A stretch of 64,000 nucleotides of DNA from JABCYV01 sp963729325 (GTDB lineage Bacteria > Acidobacteriota > Terriglobia > Terriglobales > Acidobacteriaceae). Under the pieces are notes generated by a model. That model worked only from the letters and a program-made list of their open reading frames with translations. It ran no database searches and was not told the DNA's origin. Made by a program: the position numbers and the translations under genes. The stretch's first letter is position 1; the number at the start of each line of letters is the position of its first letter. This document shows, piece after piece, positions 1 to 8,049 of this stretch. Location: the NCBI GenBank assembly GCA_963729325.1, contig CAVSNS010000007.1, forward strand, positions 1 to 64,000. Reading direction: 5' to 3'.

Positions 1-1001
1 ATCAGGAAAGCGAAGATCTTCTGTGGGGATTCGATGAAAAATTCACCCTTCTTGTCCTGCGGCGGCTGGAAGAGGGACACTGCCAGAGCCTTCGCCTCGG
101 AGCGTCGGCGGAGTTCTTCAGAGGGCCCCCAATAGGGGCACCGCTTATCGAGCGGATTCAGGATAACGTCGCCGTTTTTCGGGTCGTAAAAGCGTTTGAC
201 GAACTCCCGTGCAGGGTCGTAGACAATCGCGGAATCGCCACGATGTTTTATCTGTCGAAGGATTTGGAGCATGATCATAGTTTTGCCCGCTCCGGTATCT
301 CCGATGATCTGCATGTGCTGGGCCTCCGCCCGCTGCGGTATGCGGATCATTGTCTTCATTTCGTTGGTCTTAATGCCTATGCCATCCCCTCCGACCCTGT
401 CGTTGAACTCCCTCGGAGTCATCATCTCGGGGCCTTTCAGTCGTCGTCCGTATCTCAGCGCCTTGCGCCGTCGAACGTCCTTGGCGATGGAAAACGGGAG
501 CTGGATGACCAGTGATAGCAGACCGAAAAGCAGCGGGAGCTTGTAGAGATCGAAAAGGCCATCGCCACCATAAACCGCATTCTTGAGATAGGCACTCAAG
601 GACGCGTCGATATAGCTCTGCTCCGGTCCCAAGTAAAGGATCGTATAGCTGCGCTGGAAGGCAGGCTGCGAGAGCGCGAGCGGGATGGGCTTGCCGCCCG
701 GTTGCGGCGTCGTGCCGTCCGTCACGTCGGCGTTCGTCGCCAGACGCGGTTGAATTCCGCGAGCGCCCACCATGAGCATCCGGTAGTTGTCTCGGCGGCT
801 CGTTCCGATTGATCCTGTAATGCTCGATCGGATGTAGGTGGGCGTATAGAACCGCTGTAGGGGGCTGTTGCCGAAGGTGAACCGACAGTAAAGAAAAAGT
901 CCGGTAAGAACGAGCGCCATGAATACCGCCCCGTACGTGTAAATCGGGCTGTGCGGTGGCCAGATGATGGATTCCTTGCGTCCCCACTTTGTCATTGCCA
1001 T
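1..1001 (-). CDS. VirD4/TraD-like type IV coupling protein, 3' end cut by window edge
   Basis: The first 333 codons of a conjugation coupling ATPase read open to base 1. This protein hands the relaxase-DNA complex to the secretion channel at the inner membrane. Residues about 22-40 and 153-173 are hydrophobic and look like the two N-terminal membrane helices of the family. A Walker A box GDTGAGKT lies at about 234-241, followed by an AIVYDP strand typical of the TraD/TrwB nucleotide-binding domain. The ATG at 1001 is preferred because GGAAGG lies about 8 bases upstream. It sits 2 bases after the stop of the MobC-like gene, so the two are probably co-translated. The rest of the motor domain is outside the window. 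The family is clear, but TraD versus VirD4 subtype cannot be settled from this fragment. Confidence 0.85.
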   Translation of the reverse strand, partial: MAMTKWGRKESIIWPPHSPIYTYGAVFMALVLTGLFLYCRFTFGNSPLQRFYTPTYIRSSITGSIGTSRRDNYRMLMVGARGIQPRLATNADVTDGTTPQPGGKPIPLALSQPAFQRSYTILYLGPEQSYIDASLSAYLKNAVYGGDGLFDLYKLPLLFGLLSLVIQLPFSIAKDVRRRKALRYGRRLKGPEMMTPREFNDRVGGDGIGIKTNEMKTMIRIPQRAEAQHMQIIGDTGAGKTMIMLQILRQIKHRGDSAIVYDPAREFVKRFYDPKNGDVILNPLDKRCPYWGPSEELRRRSEAKALAVSLFQPPQDKKGEFFIESPQKIFAFL

Positions 1002-1003
1002 CG

Positions 1004-1372
1004 CTATTTCCTTCCTGCGGAAGCGGCCAGCTTTCCAGCGAGGGCGTGCTTGGCCTCGCTGATTTCGTCGAGCAGTTTGTCGAACGCCTCCGGCGTGAGT
1101 CTCTGGCCTGCGGCCAGAGGCCGCAACACGTTTACCAGGAGCAAGCGAACCCCAAGAATCTCCGCGAGAGATGGATCGTTGGCCGATCCTCCGCGCATCT
1201 CCCGGAGGATCACATCGCGTATCCATTCCCCGCGTGCAAGTCCCTGCGATCTGGCAAACTCAGTGACCCGTCGCAGTTCCTCTTTCGTTAGCTTCGCTGT
1301 CACGGGGAAAACGCGATTTAGGTTGTGGTCGCTGTCAGAAATCGCGTCTGGGTTAGCTTTCAAAATTGTCAT
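1004..1372 (-). CDS. MobC-like ribbon-helix-helix relaxosome accessory protein
   Basis: A protein of about 122 residues. Its N-terminal part (VFPVTAKLTKEELRRV, then a helix ending WIRDVILREM) reads as a ribbon-helix-helix fold like MobC/TraJ-type mobilisation accessory proteins, which bind the transfer origin and help the relaxase. The C-terminal half is helical (TPEAFDKLLDEISEAKHAL). The ATG at 1372 has GTGGGAAC just upstream and is preferred over the ATG at 1384, which has no ribosome site. It lies directly upstream of the coupling-protein gene, and its promoter side carries four GGTGCAC motifs, a plausible target for this DNA-binding protein. Function is inferred from fold and context. A plain autorepressor is the main alternative. 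Confidence 0.6.
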   Translation of the reverse strand: MTILKANPDAISDSDHNLNRVFPVTAKLTKEELRRVTEFARSQGLARGEWIRDVILREMRGGSANDPSLAEILGVRLLLVNVLRPLAAGQRLTPEAFDKLLDEISEAKHALAGKLAASAGRK

Positions 1373-1390
1373 GTTCCCACGCATTTCACA

Positions 1391-1456
1391 GGTGCACCCA
1401 AGTGCACCGGAAATCGTTAAGTTCTTGAAAGCGCTGCAAGTGCACCGTGGTGCACC
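1391..1456. promoter_or_regulatory. Four GGTGCAC palindromic motifs upstream of the MobC-like gene
   Basis: Copies of GTGCACC (itself nearly palindromic) occur at 1391-1398, 1402-1408, 1440-1446 and 1449-1456. The last two form an inverted pair around a 3-4 base spacer. They lie immediately upstream of the minus-strand MobC-like gene, with a further GGTGCG...GCACC pair near 1497-1510. The layout suggests an operator or part of a transfer origin bound by one of the adjacent ribbon-helix-helix proteins. That role is inference. Confidence 0.5.
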
Positions 1457-1631
1457 TGCACGACCCTTTCAGGGGTGGAGTGTCAAAATTCTTCCGGTGC
1501 GAAGCACCGTTCTTGCACCACCACGAAATTGAATGCAGGATCATGCCTTCACTGCCCGCACAGAAGGCGTGGACTCCACCCCGGCTACAAGCTTCTTTGC
1601 AGGCTCCTCCGCCGCACCATTGCTCGGGCCT

Positions 1632-1856
1632 TTACGGACACGCAAAGTCGGCGGCAACCTGCTTGGCGTGTGGCGTCTTCAGGAAGTCCTGGAAGTCACG
1701 GTCTTTCGAGAAGACATAATTGAGCGCTTTATCCACAACATCGTCGGCGGATGCGTGGATGAAGGCGGCGTACTGATCGACCTGGGCGGCGGTCGTCTCA
1801 TCCAGCCGAACAGAAGCACAGATGTGACGGCTCTGGTTGATCTCAAGCAGTGGCAT
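1632..1856 (-). CDS. Small ribbon-helix-helix-like protein of the ICE
   Basis: A 74-residue protein with a strong ribosome site (AAAGGAG about 8 bases before the ATG). The N-terminus (ICASVRLDETTAAQVDQYA) alternates like the beta-strand of a ribbon-helix-helix DNA-binding protein. It is followed by a helix (ADDVVDKALNYVF) and a charged C-terminus. It lies between trbB and the MobC-like gene on the same strand and is probably part of the transfer operon. It could be an antitoxin-like or mobilisation regulator; no toxin partner is visible. Specific function is unknown. Confidence 0.55.
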   Translation of the reverse strand: MPLLEINQSRHICASVRLDETTAAQVDQYAAFIHASADDVVDKALNYVFSKDRDFQDFLKTPHAKQVAADFACP

Positions 1857-1948
1857 ATTCGTTCTCCTTTATAGGTAGTGAAATCAAGCAATCTTTCTGC
1901 CCACAACTGGTGAGGAAGTCGGCGGTAATACTCGTTGCGCTTTGTGTT

Positions 1949-2915
1949 CTAGGCTGAGGCATGTTGCGCCTCGAATACCGGCTCGATTAGGAAGCGCTTC
2001 GCGTCGCGGTCGTATCCACGAAGGGCCAGGACTTCGCGGACAATGCGGCGGCCATCTTGCCGCTCGACATGGACGACGAAATCGACGGCTTCTCCGATCT
2101 CCGCTTCGGTATCAGAGAAGGTGGTCTGCGCGTGGCTACGCATGACCAGATTGGCGAAGCGCGTGAGGGCTTTCGCTGCCGAGTTGGCATGAATTGTCGC
2201 GAGCGAACCCGCATGGCCAGTGTTGAAGGAATCGAGCAACGTTCGCGCCTCGATTCCGCGCACTTCGCCGAGAATGATCCGGTCCGGTCTGAAGCGAAGC
2301 GTGTCCTTCAATAAGTCGTCGAAAGACACGTTGGTCTTGTAAGTACTAGTCTGGGATCCGGCTGCAACTATGTTCGGCTTCCGGATCTGAAGCTCGGGGG
2401 TGTCTTCGATAACGAGGATGCGTTCATTGTCCGGAATTGAGTTGGCGAGTATCCGCAAGAGCGTCGTCTTTCCGGTCCCCGTTCCGCCGCTGATGAGCAG
2501 CGTCTTGCCGCTGCGAATCTGCTCGGCTAAGAAGTCTGCAATCGCCTGCGTCAGTGTGCCGCGAGCAATCAGATCATCGACCGTGTAATTGCGGCTGGTG
2601 AATTTCCGTATCGCAATCGCCGGGGCCGGACTCACGAGCGGCGGGAATCCACGCCGCAATCCGGCTTCCGTCCGGAAGCTGCGCGTGTAGTCTAGGGTTG
2701 TCTTCGTCGAGCCTTTTGCCGAGCTGATTGGCGATGACTTCGAGGCCGGTGCGCAGCTTGCCGGCGTCGAAGGAAATGGTCGGTTCCTGGCACAATCTTC
2801 CGTCGCGCTCGCAAGACCAAGACGCATCCGGATTGCCCATGATTTCGCTAACGTCTTCGTCGAGCAGCAGCGCCTCGATGGGCCGAAGGAATGGAAGGAT
2901 CAATTCGAAGCTCAT
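1949..2915 (-). CDS. trbB: TrbB/VirB11-family conjugation ATPase (frameshifted)
   Basis: Hexameric traffic ATPase of the Trb transfer system at the inner face of the membrane. The N-terminal part starts at the ATG at 2915 (MSFELILPFLRPIEALLL) with GAGGTT upstream and runs in frame to LPDGSRIAAWIP. The sequence then continues one frame over as PPLVSPAPAIAIRKF. Removing one C of the CCC run near 2643-2645 joins the halves into about 322 residues, the usual length. Walker A GGTGTGKTT lies at about 143-151, followed by the acidic VIEDTPEL, ILGEVRG and the His box GHAGSLATIHANS. All motor motifs are intact, so the extra base may be a sequence error. If it is real the gene is inactive. Confidence 0.85.
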
Positions 2916-2981
2916 AGCGGGAACCTCACAGCGATGGAAGCCCAGCGGTTAGCCGGGCTTCCGAGAGTGAAGAGCAAGGGC

Positions 2982-3365
2982 TTATGCAGCCGTTTCCTCC
3001 TGGGGCACTTCATCGTGATCCTGATCTTCCGGGGCGGCCTTTTCGGCGCGGTCCAGCTTCAGGATCGAAGCGACCCGAATTTCCCAGACGCGCTGCTTCG
3101 TGTCCGTCTTCTTGCTCTCGTACTCCCGGCTGCGCAGTTCGCCTTCCACCTGGATATGTGCGCCCTTGGTGAGCGTCTTGGCGAACTCCGAGAGCTTGCC
3201 GAAGACTACGCAACGGTGCCATTCGGTGTGCGAGATGTACTTGTCGTCCTTCTTGTAGGAGGACTTGGTTGCCAGCGAGAGTGTCGTGAAGCTGCCGTTG
3301 TTGGCGGTGCGAACTTCTGGGTTGCTGCCGAGAAAGCCGATGAGGGTTACTTTGTTCTGGTACAT
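2982..3365 (-). CDS. ssb: Single-stranded DNA-binding protein carried by the ICE
   Basis: A 127-residue SSB with a complete OB fold: N-terminal MYQNKVTLIGFLGSNPEVR, central EWHRCVVFGKLSEFA, and the VEGELRSREYE strand. It coats single-stranded DNA during transfer or re-establishment. GGAGA precedes the ATG at 3365. The C-terminus is acidic (EDQDHDEVPQEETAA) but lacks the usual DDDIPF-type tip through which housekeeping SSBs recruit partners. This suggests a protein specialised for the element. It sits between trbB and trbF on the same strand. Chromosomal SSBs are usually longer, and no rpsF/rpsR neighbours are present, which supports an element-borne copy. Confidence 0.93.
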   Translation of the reverse strand: MYQNKVTLIGFLGSNPEVRTANNGSFTTLSLATKSSYKKDDKYISHTEWHRCVVFGKLSEFAKTLTKGAHIQVEGELRSREYESKKTDTKQRVWEIRVASILKLDRAEKAAPEDQDHDEVPQEETAA

Positions 3366-3875
3366 GAGAGTGTCTCCGTTTGTTGAATTCGCCCGTTGTT
3401 GCTCGGGTCACACTGGGCGGAGCTTAGCGAGTGGGCCCGGCTCCCAAGTGCCGAAGGTCTGCTTTCTGGGAGGGGCCCGAAAGAAGTTTGAGAGGCGTTC
3501 TTTGCCGTGGTTCTCAAACTTGTTTTGGGAGGAACCGAGACCCCGAAGGGGCGCGCAATGCGAAGCAGAAGACCGAGTGCCGCCGGGCGCCGGAAAGGCC
3601 CCGAAGCTGTGACCGAGCAAAAGACGGGATACATAACGGCAGACACGCTCCAGAGCAAAGTTGTCATCTGCACACTGGCTGCGGAAGTTCACCGCAATTG
3701 CAGTGCGATTCGAGCGGCAAGTCCGCCGTAAGAAGGGCGCAATTCGCCACCGTAGTTGCGCGTCGAAAGGCTCTTGTTCGCCTGACTCCACCGGACACGA
3801 GGACAGGTGGGAAAAGCCAGCCGGATTAGCAGCATGAAAGGACATGAATAAGCCTCTGGGCAGGTCGATGAATCC
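3366..3875. other. 510-base non-coding gap inside the transfer operon
   Basis: No convincing gene is seen. Open frames here on both strands are rich in Arg/Pro/Ser and lack ribosome sites and domains. The gap interrupts an otherwise tightly packed operon and contains a perfect 10-base inverted repeat at 3485-3522 and a CCCCGAAGGGG mini-hairpin near 3540. It could hold a second promoter or the transfer origin. No known nick-site consensus was recognised. Confidence 0.5.
3485..3522. repeat. Perfect 10-base inverted repeat with 18-base spacer
   Basis: AAGTTTGAGA at 3485-3494 is mirrored exactly by TCTCAAACTT at 3513-3522. No T-run follows on either strand at terminator distance except TTGTTTTGGG on the plus strand, where no gene needs ending. 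Its position between ssb and trbF makes a protein-binding site or origin-of-transfer hairpin possible. Confidence 0.6.
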
Positions 3876-4574
3876 CTAGCTGAATGCCTGGTCGGCCCGG
3901 AAGCGCACGATGGTCAGACCGAGGGGGTTCACGGCAAGCTCATTGTTTTTCACATTCTCGCGAAAGACATAGGTGACGCTGGCTGTCCATCGCTCCCGCT
4001 TGAGTTCGGTATGATCCGCGGGGTTGGTGTACACCTTCTCGAACTCGATGCGCGCCGAATACGGCGACTGTCGCAGGTCGTCAAGGATGACGTTCTTGAT
4101 CTCCACATCGATATACGGCAAGCTGCTGTCTTTGACGTAATTCTGAATGCTGTTGTCCTTGCGTTCCTGGTCGATCACGGCGCGTTGCACGTCGCTATTG
4201 AGGAAGTAGAGCGACTGCGTTTGATCACGTTCGATCGTGAAACGATTGCGGCTGAAATACAGTTCCGCCCAGCGGGTGAGGTAATACTTGTTCTCCGCTT
4301 CCTGCGGGCGATACTGAAAGTTCCGATAGTCGATCGCTTCCGCGTGGCCCACGTCGTTAATGCGCACAATCATTGGGTGCATGTTGGCGAGCGCTTGCTG
4401 ACTCTTGAAGGTGAGCGCCGCCAGGCTGATACACACAGCGGCGAGCACAAGAATCGTCACCTTCAAGTAGGTATTCATCACCAACGGGTCGCCGTATTGC
4501 TCCAGGTAACGCTCTGCGGCTCGGGTGATTTCCGGGGTCGCTTTGGTTTCCATATTCGTTGTTTCTGTGCTCAT
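3876..4574 (-). CDS. trbF: TrbF/VirB8-family inner-membrane channel protein
   Basis: A 232-residue bitopic protein of the secretion core. After a charged cytoplasmic N-terminus, one helix spans about residues 36-57 (TYLKVTILVLAAVCISLAAL). It is followed by a periplasmic NTF2-like VirB8 domain with ENKYYLTRWAELYFSRNRFT and a terminal strand WTASVTYVFRENVKNNELAVN. Length and layout match TrbF. GAGGTC precedes the ATG at 4574, and the start is 24 bases after the stop of trbL. Confidence 0.88.
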   Translation of the reverse strand: MSTETTNMETKATPEITRAAERYLEQYGDPLVMNTYLKVTILVLAAVCISLAALTFKSQQALANMHPMIVRINDVGHAEAIDYRNFQYRPQEAENKYYLTRWAELYFSRNRFTIERDQTQSLYFLNSDVQRAVIDQERKDNSIQNYVKDSSLPYIDVEIKNVILDDLRQSPYSARIEFEKVYTNPADHTELKRERWTASVTYVFRENVKNNELAVNPLGLTIVRFRADQAFS

Positions 4575-4598
4575 CTGTGACCTCGTTTCTCTTGCCGT

Positions 4599-5453
4599 TT
4601 ACATCGCGGCCCGTATCGCCATCATCGCCATGCCCAGGCCCCCACCGTGCCCGCCAGTACCGCCAGTGAATAAGCTGTGCGTCATGGTCGGAATCTTGAA
4701 GAGGATGTAGATGTTGACCAGTACAAGAAGGACCAGAAGCGGCAACGTCTGAACCATCATTGAAGGGTCCGACATGCTCTGGCCAAGTTGGATGTAGTAG
4801 TTCGTCAGAACATGAGACAGAACATTCATCGTGGCTGCGGCGACGACTTTGTAAAAGCTGAATCCGAGATACGCCTTGAGCCATCCCCAGAACAGCCAAT
4901 CGAGCTTGTCGAAGACAAGAAATGGGATAAAGATCGGCCCGAGTAATCCGATGATCGTTGCCGCAATTGCGCCATAGGCCAGAATTGCGGAAATGATCGC
5001 GGCCAGCAGGGCTAACAGGAATTGCACGACAAAGTACACAATCGCGTAGTAGGGAGACATCATGCTGTTCAGCATGGACGGCCCTGTCTTGGAGGATGCC
5101 GCGTGGATCTCGTTCAGCATGGTGGTGGAACCATCCGCCCCAATGAGGTTCACAAGATTGATTGTGCCGCCGTCAATGAAGCCCTTGATGGAAAAGCCAA
5201 GTCCGGGGATGGAACTGTCGTAGTAGTTCACCATCACGTAGGCAAAGGTGAGCAGCATGAAGAGGTTGAGGAACCTCCCCATGCTGAACCCTGGCCCACC
5301 GTGCGCCGATGCCAGCGCCTCCTGCACGCCGAACCAAACCAACATGATGGTCGCGAGTGCTATGACGATGTGAATCCCCATCGCTGTAATGGAGGGGGCC
5401 GCCGTAGCTGCAAGCGATTGGCACGCCTGAGCGATATATTGAAAGAGACTCAT
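4599..5453 (-). CDS. trbL: TrbL/VirB6-family polytopic inner-membrane protein
   Basis: A 284-residue protein with about six hydrophobic segments, for example SITAMGIHIVIALATIMLVW, YYAIVYFVVQFLLALLAAII and LPLLVLLVLVNIYIL. The middle cytoplasmic region FDKLDWLFWGWLKAYLGFSFYK is typical of TrbL/VirB6. It forms part of the DNA path across the inner membrane. The ATG at 5453 (MSLFQYIAQ) is preferred over upstream in-frame starts, whose residues are charged and non-membrane, because AGAAGGA lies about 10 bases before it. A glycine-rich loop (TGGTGGHGGGLG) lies near the C-terminus. Confidence 0.88.
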   Translation of the reverse strand: MSLFQYIAQACQSLAATAAPSITAMGIHIVIALATIMLVWFGVQEALASAHGGPGFSMGRFLNLFMLLTFAYVMVNYYDSSIPGLGFSIKGFIDGGTINLVNLIGADGSTTMLNEIHAASSKTGPSMLNSMMSPYYAIVYFVVQFLLALLAAIISAILAYGAIAATIIGLLGPIFIPFLVFDKLDWLFWGWLKAYLGFSFYKVVAAATMNVLSHVLTNYYIQLGQSMSDPSMMVQTLPLLVLLVLVNIYILFKIPTMTHSLFTGGTGGHGGGLGMAMMAIRAAM

Positions 5454-5481
5454 ATTTTCTGTCCTTCTGCTTTTTGTTGTC

Positions 5482-6363
5482 TCAGTACGCTTGCGTGAGG
5501 AGATTCGCTGACCCACCGCTGGTCGTGGTGATATTGGCGTTGTAGTAGCTCTCGTATCCTGCCGAGTCACGAAATGCCGATTTCATCGCGTCCTGCTGCT
5601 GTTTTTGGGCAACGATCTGCTGCAGGGCAAGATTGGCGTTGATCTGGTTTGCGTCCTGCAAAGTGCGCAGTTGCAAGAGCAGGGCTTGGTTAATGCGCTG
5701 CAGTTCGGCCATGATGGTTTGCTGCGACGGGTCCTGGGTTTGGGTTGCGGCCTCCAGATTCGCAATGTCCGTTTGTCTTGCGGTCTGGTTGGCGCGGATG
5801 GTCCCGAGAGCTTGCAGGTTGTTGGTCATCACCGAGTCGCTGATGTCAACAGTGGCGCCCTGCGCGGCAATCTGCAGCTGCCCGGCCATACTCGCGGTGC
5901 CGTAGCCGGGAATCATGTTGTTGGTGTTCGGAACGCTAACTTGCTGGTACGCGGATGCGGCCCCCTTCCCCGTGTTTGCCGAATTGAGCCAACCCATCGA
6001 ATTGCCATAGGTATTCGAGATTTGCTGCAGCAGTAGCAAGTCAGAAGTTGGAGACAGAAACCGCGCATAGAGCATCCTTGGCGCGAGGATCATCTGGTGG
6101 GTGAGTTCGTATTGCTGCTTTGCGACGTTGTAGGCTTGCAGCGCCGTCGTGGCGATCTTGACGGTGTTGGTGAAGATCTGTTGGCCTTGCTCAATCTGGC
6201 GGACTTCGTTGGCGATGGATCTCTCTTCGTTTTCGATCTGCGTGACGGCGTGACCCGCCTGCGTAGGATCGAAGACGATGCCGGAACCGAATTGTGCATT
6301 TGCGAACGGTTGCAACGCCGCCGCAAACCCAACGGCGAGCACGGTAAGGGTTAGTTTCTTCAT
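5482..6363 (-). CDS. trbJ: TrbJ/VirB5-family periplasmic transfer protein
   Basis: A 293-residue secreted protein. The signal peptide is MKKLTLTVLAVGFAAALQPF with cleavage after ANA near residue 23. The mature part is almost wholly helical and Gln-rich (NEVRQIEQGQQIFTNTVKIA, QLRTLQDANQINANLALQQI), as in TrbJ/VirB5 proteins, which sit at the pilus tip or stabilise pilus assembly. It lies in the expected place between trbI plus the lipoprotein and trbL. Confidence 0.85.
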   Translation of the reverse strand: MKKLTLTVLAVGFAAALQPFANAQFGSGIVFDPTQAGHAVTQIENEERSIANEVRQIEQGQQIFTNTVKIATTALQAYNVAKQQYELTHQMILAPRMLYARFLSPTSDLLLLQQISNTYGNSMGWLNSANTGKGAASAYQQVSVPNTNNMIPGYGTASMAGQLQIAAQGATVDISDSVMTNNLQALGTIRANQTARQTDIANLEAATQTQDPSQQTIMAELQRINQALLLQLRTLQDANQINANLALQQIVAQKQQQDAMKSAFRDSAGYESYYNANITTTSGGSANLLTQAY

Positions 6364-6417
6364 TTGTCTCGTCCCTTCGTCGCCGTTGGTTTCGTGATGC
6401 TTTACAGCGGTACGGCT

Positions 6418-6718
6418 CTACTGCTGTGCAGCGAGAATCTCTTTCTGGAGCTGCGCAAGACGGTCGGCCTGTGGCTTGCACCGTGCTTCGCGTTCTTTCT
6501 TCTTGGCTTCTAGGGCCGCGATCTCTTCTTGAGTCAGCTTCTTTCCGGTCAGAAGATCTCGCCGATCCGGCGGTCTCCGGATCGAGGCAGTCCTTGGCAT
6601 AGGCCGGGTATTCGGCGTTGTATTGATCCTGCAACTGCTTCACTTTTGCCGCTTTGCTCTGACAGCCGGCAAGGGTGAGAGTCCACAGAACTAAGAGGGA
6701 GAGGGCAACGATTCGCAT
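6418..6718 (-). CDS. Small lipoprotein of the Trb operon (frameshifted)
   Basis: Starts at the ATG at 6718 with GGAGG upstream. The signal sequence ends in the lipobox LAGC with Cys about 19, so an outer-membrane-anchored lipoprotein is expected. The first frame runs to LDPETA. The coding sense then continues one frame over as DRRDLLTGKKLTQEEIAALE to a stop at 6418, giving about 100 residues rich in Lys/Glu/Gln helix. One extra G near 6567-6570 explains the shift. It sits 11 bases after trbI and before trbJ, a place where small TrbK/TrbH-like entry-exclusion or core lipoproteins occur. No family could be assigned by eye. Confidence 0.6.
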
Positions 6719-6729
6719 GGAAAGCCTCC

Positions 6730-8049
6730 TCAAAACGTCTGTGGAATAGTGTGGTTGGAGTACGCAGGAAGAAGCAAGTCCTGCGTGAAATACACTTTCA
6801 CGCGGTGGCCCTCCCGGATCGTGATGGTGGGCGGTATCTGTATGAAGCGATCAAGGATCGTGGTCGCAGACTGCGAAACACTGCCCGCAGCCCCGTTGGT
6901 GAATGCCTGGGAACCGCTCGTGGTAATGGTGCCGCCACCCTGCGTGATCTGGCTTGCTCCAGCAATCACACCCAAAGCGATCGAGGTGCCGAAGATTTGG
7001 AGGTAGTGGTTGTTGACCTTATCTTTCAGCCCTTCCTCTCCGATCTGATCGAGGCCTTGGAACTGGTCGAGATCGACGGAGTAACCGTCTGGCATAATCA
7101 GGCGGTGAAAAACCACGGCCATCCGCCGCTGTTGGCCGAAGCCCGCCGCTCCAATCTTCTTTGCCTCGCCCAAAACAACCGTTCCCTCGGGAATGATGAC
7201 GTGTTGATGATCGTGCGAATACAACGGATTTGAGACAAGGACTTTGACCGGCCCTACGGCGTCTCCATCCAGACGATTCATGAGAACAGTGTCGAGAACC
7301 GAACCCTCGTAGACGAGATAGGGCTGACCGACGGCCGAATCGATATTGGCCTCCAGTGGGCGTTTATAGCCTCCGGGCGTGTCCTCCTGTTTTCCTTCGG
7401 CTGGTGGGGAGACGAGACTGCTGTTTGTCTGCCGTTCGGCAGGGCCATATTGGGCGGGCATCGTCTGGCCTTGCTGTTGTTGTTGCGGCGGATCGGCAGA
7501 GCGGGAGTACACAAGATTGGAAGCGAAACGGGAGTTGTCAGCGCGTTCGCGTTCTTTCGCAGCGATCAACTGTGCCTGCTGTTGCACAGGCGTGAGTTGC
7601 ATCTGCATGTTGCCCTGCTGCGCTTGCGGGCAGGGCTGGCCCGGAATACAGGGCACGGCAACGCCGGTCGGCCCATAGGCCGCGGCTGCGGCCCGCTGCT
7701 GGGGCGTCGCAGACGCAAGCGCCGGATCTCCCATTGCAGCGGCGGCCATTGTTGCCTGCTGCTCTTTCTGACGTTCGGCCTGAAGCTGGTTCTTCAACTC
7801 CTGCACGTTGCTGTCGGTGTTGTCCTGCAAGGTGGGTTGCGGTGGTTGCCCTTTCGCGCTGGCCTGTTGTCCAGGCGTCTTCTTGCCGGACGAACTGAAG
7901 AGCGCCGCCACAATCACGAGCAATGCCGCACCCAGATAAACGAAGGTCTTGAGGTTCTTCTGCAAGACACCTTTTGGCAGTTCCAGGTTGCGGCGCAACG
8001 TTGGCTCGGCTTGCGGCTCTGTGTGGGGAGTGAAGACGTTCTCGGTCAT
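6730..8049 (-). CDS. trbI: TrbI/VirB10-family core complex protein
   Basis: A 439-residue protein that bridges both membranes and senses ATPase energy. There is one inner-membrane helix at about 33-52 (TFVYLGAALLVIVAALFSS). A long Gln/Pro/Ala-rich periplasmic linker (about 60-215) follows, then the VirB10 beta-barrel domain from about 235 with DGDAVGPVKVLVSNPLYS, IPEGTVVLGEAKKIG and a final IREGHRVKVYFTQDL strand. Its start overlaps the trbG stop by four bases (ATGA), indicating translational coupling. Confidence 0.92.
   Translation of the reverse strand: MTENVFTPHTEPQAEPTLRRNLELPKGVLQKNLKTFVYLGAALLVIVAALFSSSGKKTPGQQASAKGQPPQPTLQDNTDSNVQELKNQLQAERQKEQQATMAAAAMGDPALASATPQQRAAAAAYGPTGVAVPCIPGQPCPQAQQGNMQMQLTPVQQQAQLIAAKERERADNSRFASNLVYSRSADPPQQQQQGQTMPAQYGPAERQTNSSLVSPPAEGKQEDTPGGYKRPLEANIDSAVGQPYLVYEGSVLDTVLMNRLDGDAVGPVKVLVSNPLYSHDHQHVIIPEGTVVLGEAKKIGAAGFGQQRRMAVVFHRLIMPDGYSVDLDQFQGLDQIGEEGLKDKVNNHYLQIFGTSIALGVIAGASQITQGGGTITTSGSQAFTNGAAGSVSQSATTILDRFIQIPPTITIREGHRVKVYFTQDLLLPAYSNHTIPQTF

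Noticed and set aside
370..987. 205-codon minus-strand frame
   Set aside because: Lies in a different frame within the coupling-protein gene, whose own frame has a Walker A box and is open to the window edge.
3408..3845. 145-codon minus-strand frame between ssb and trbF
   Set aside because: No ribosome site, no domain, low-complexity residues; the region is better read as non-coding with an inverted repeat.
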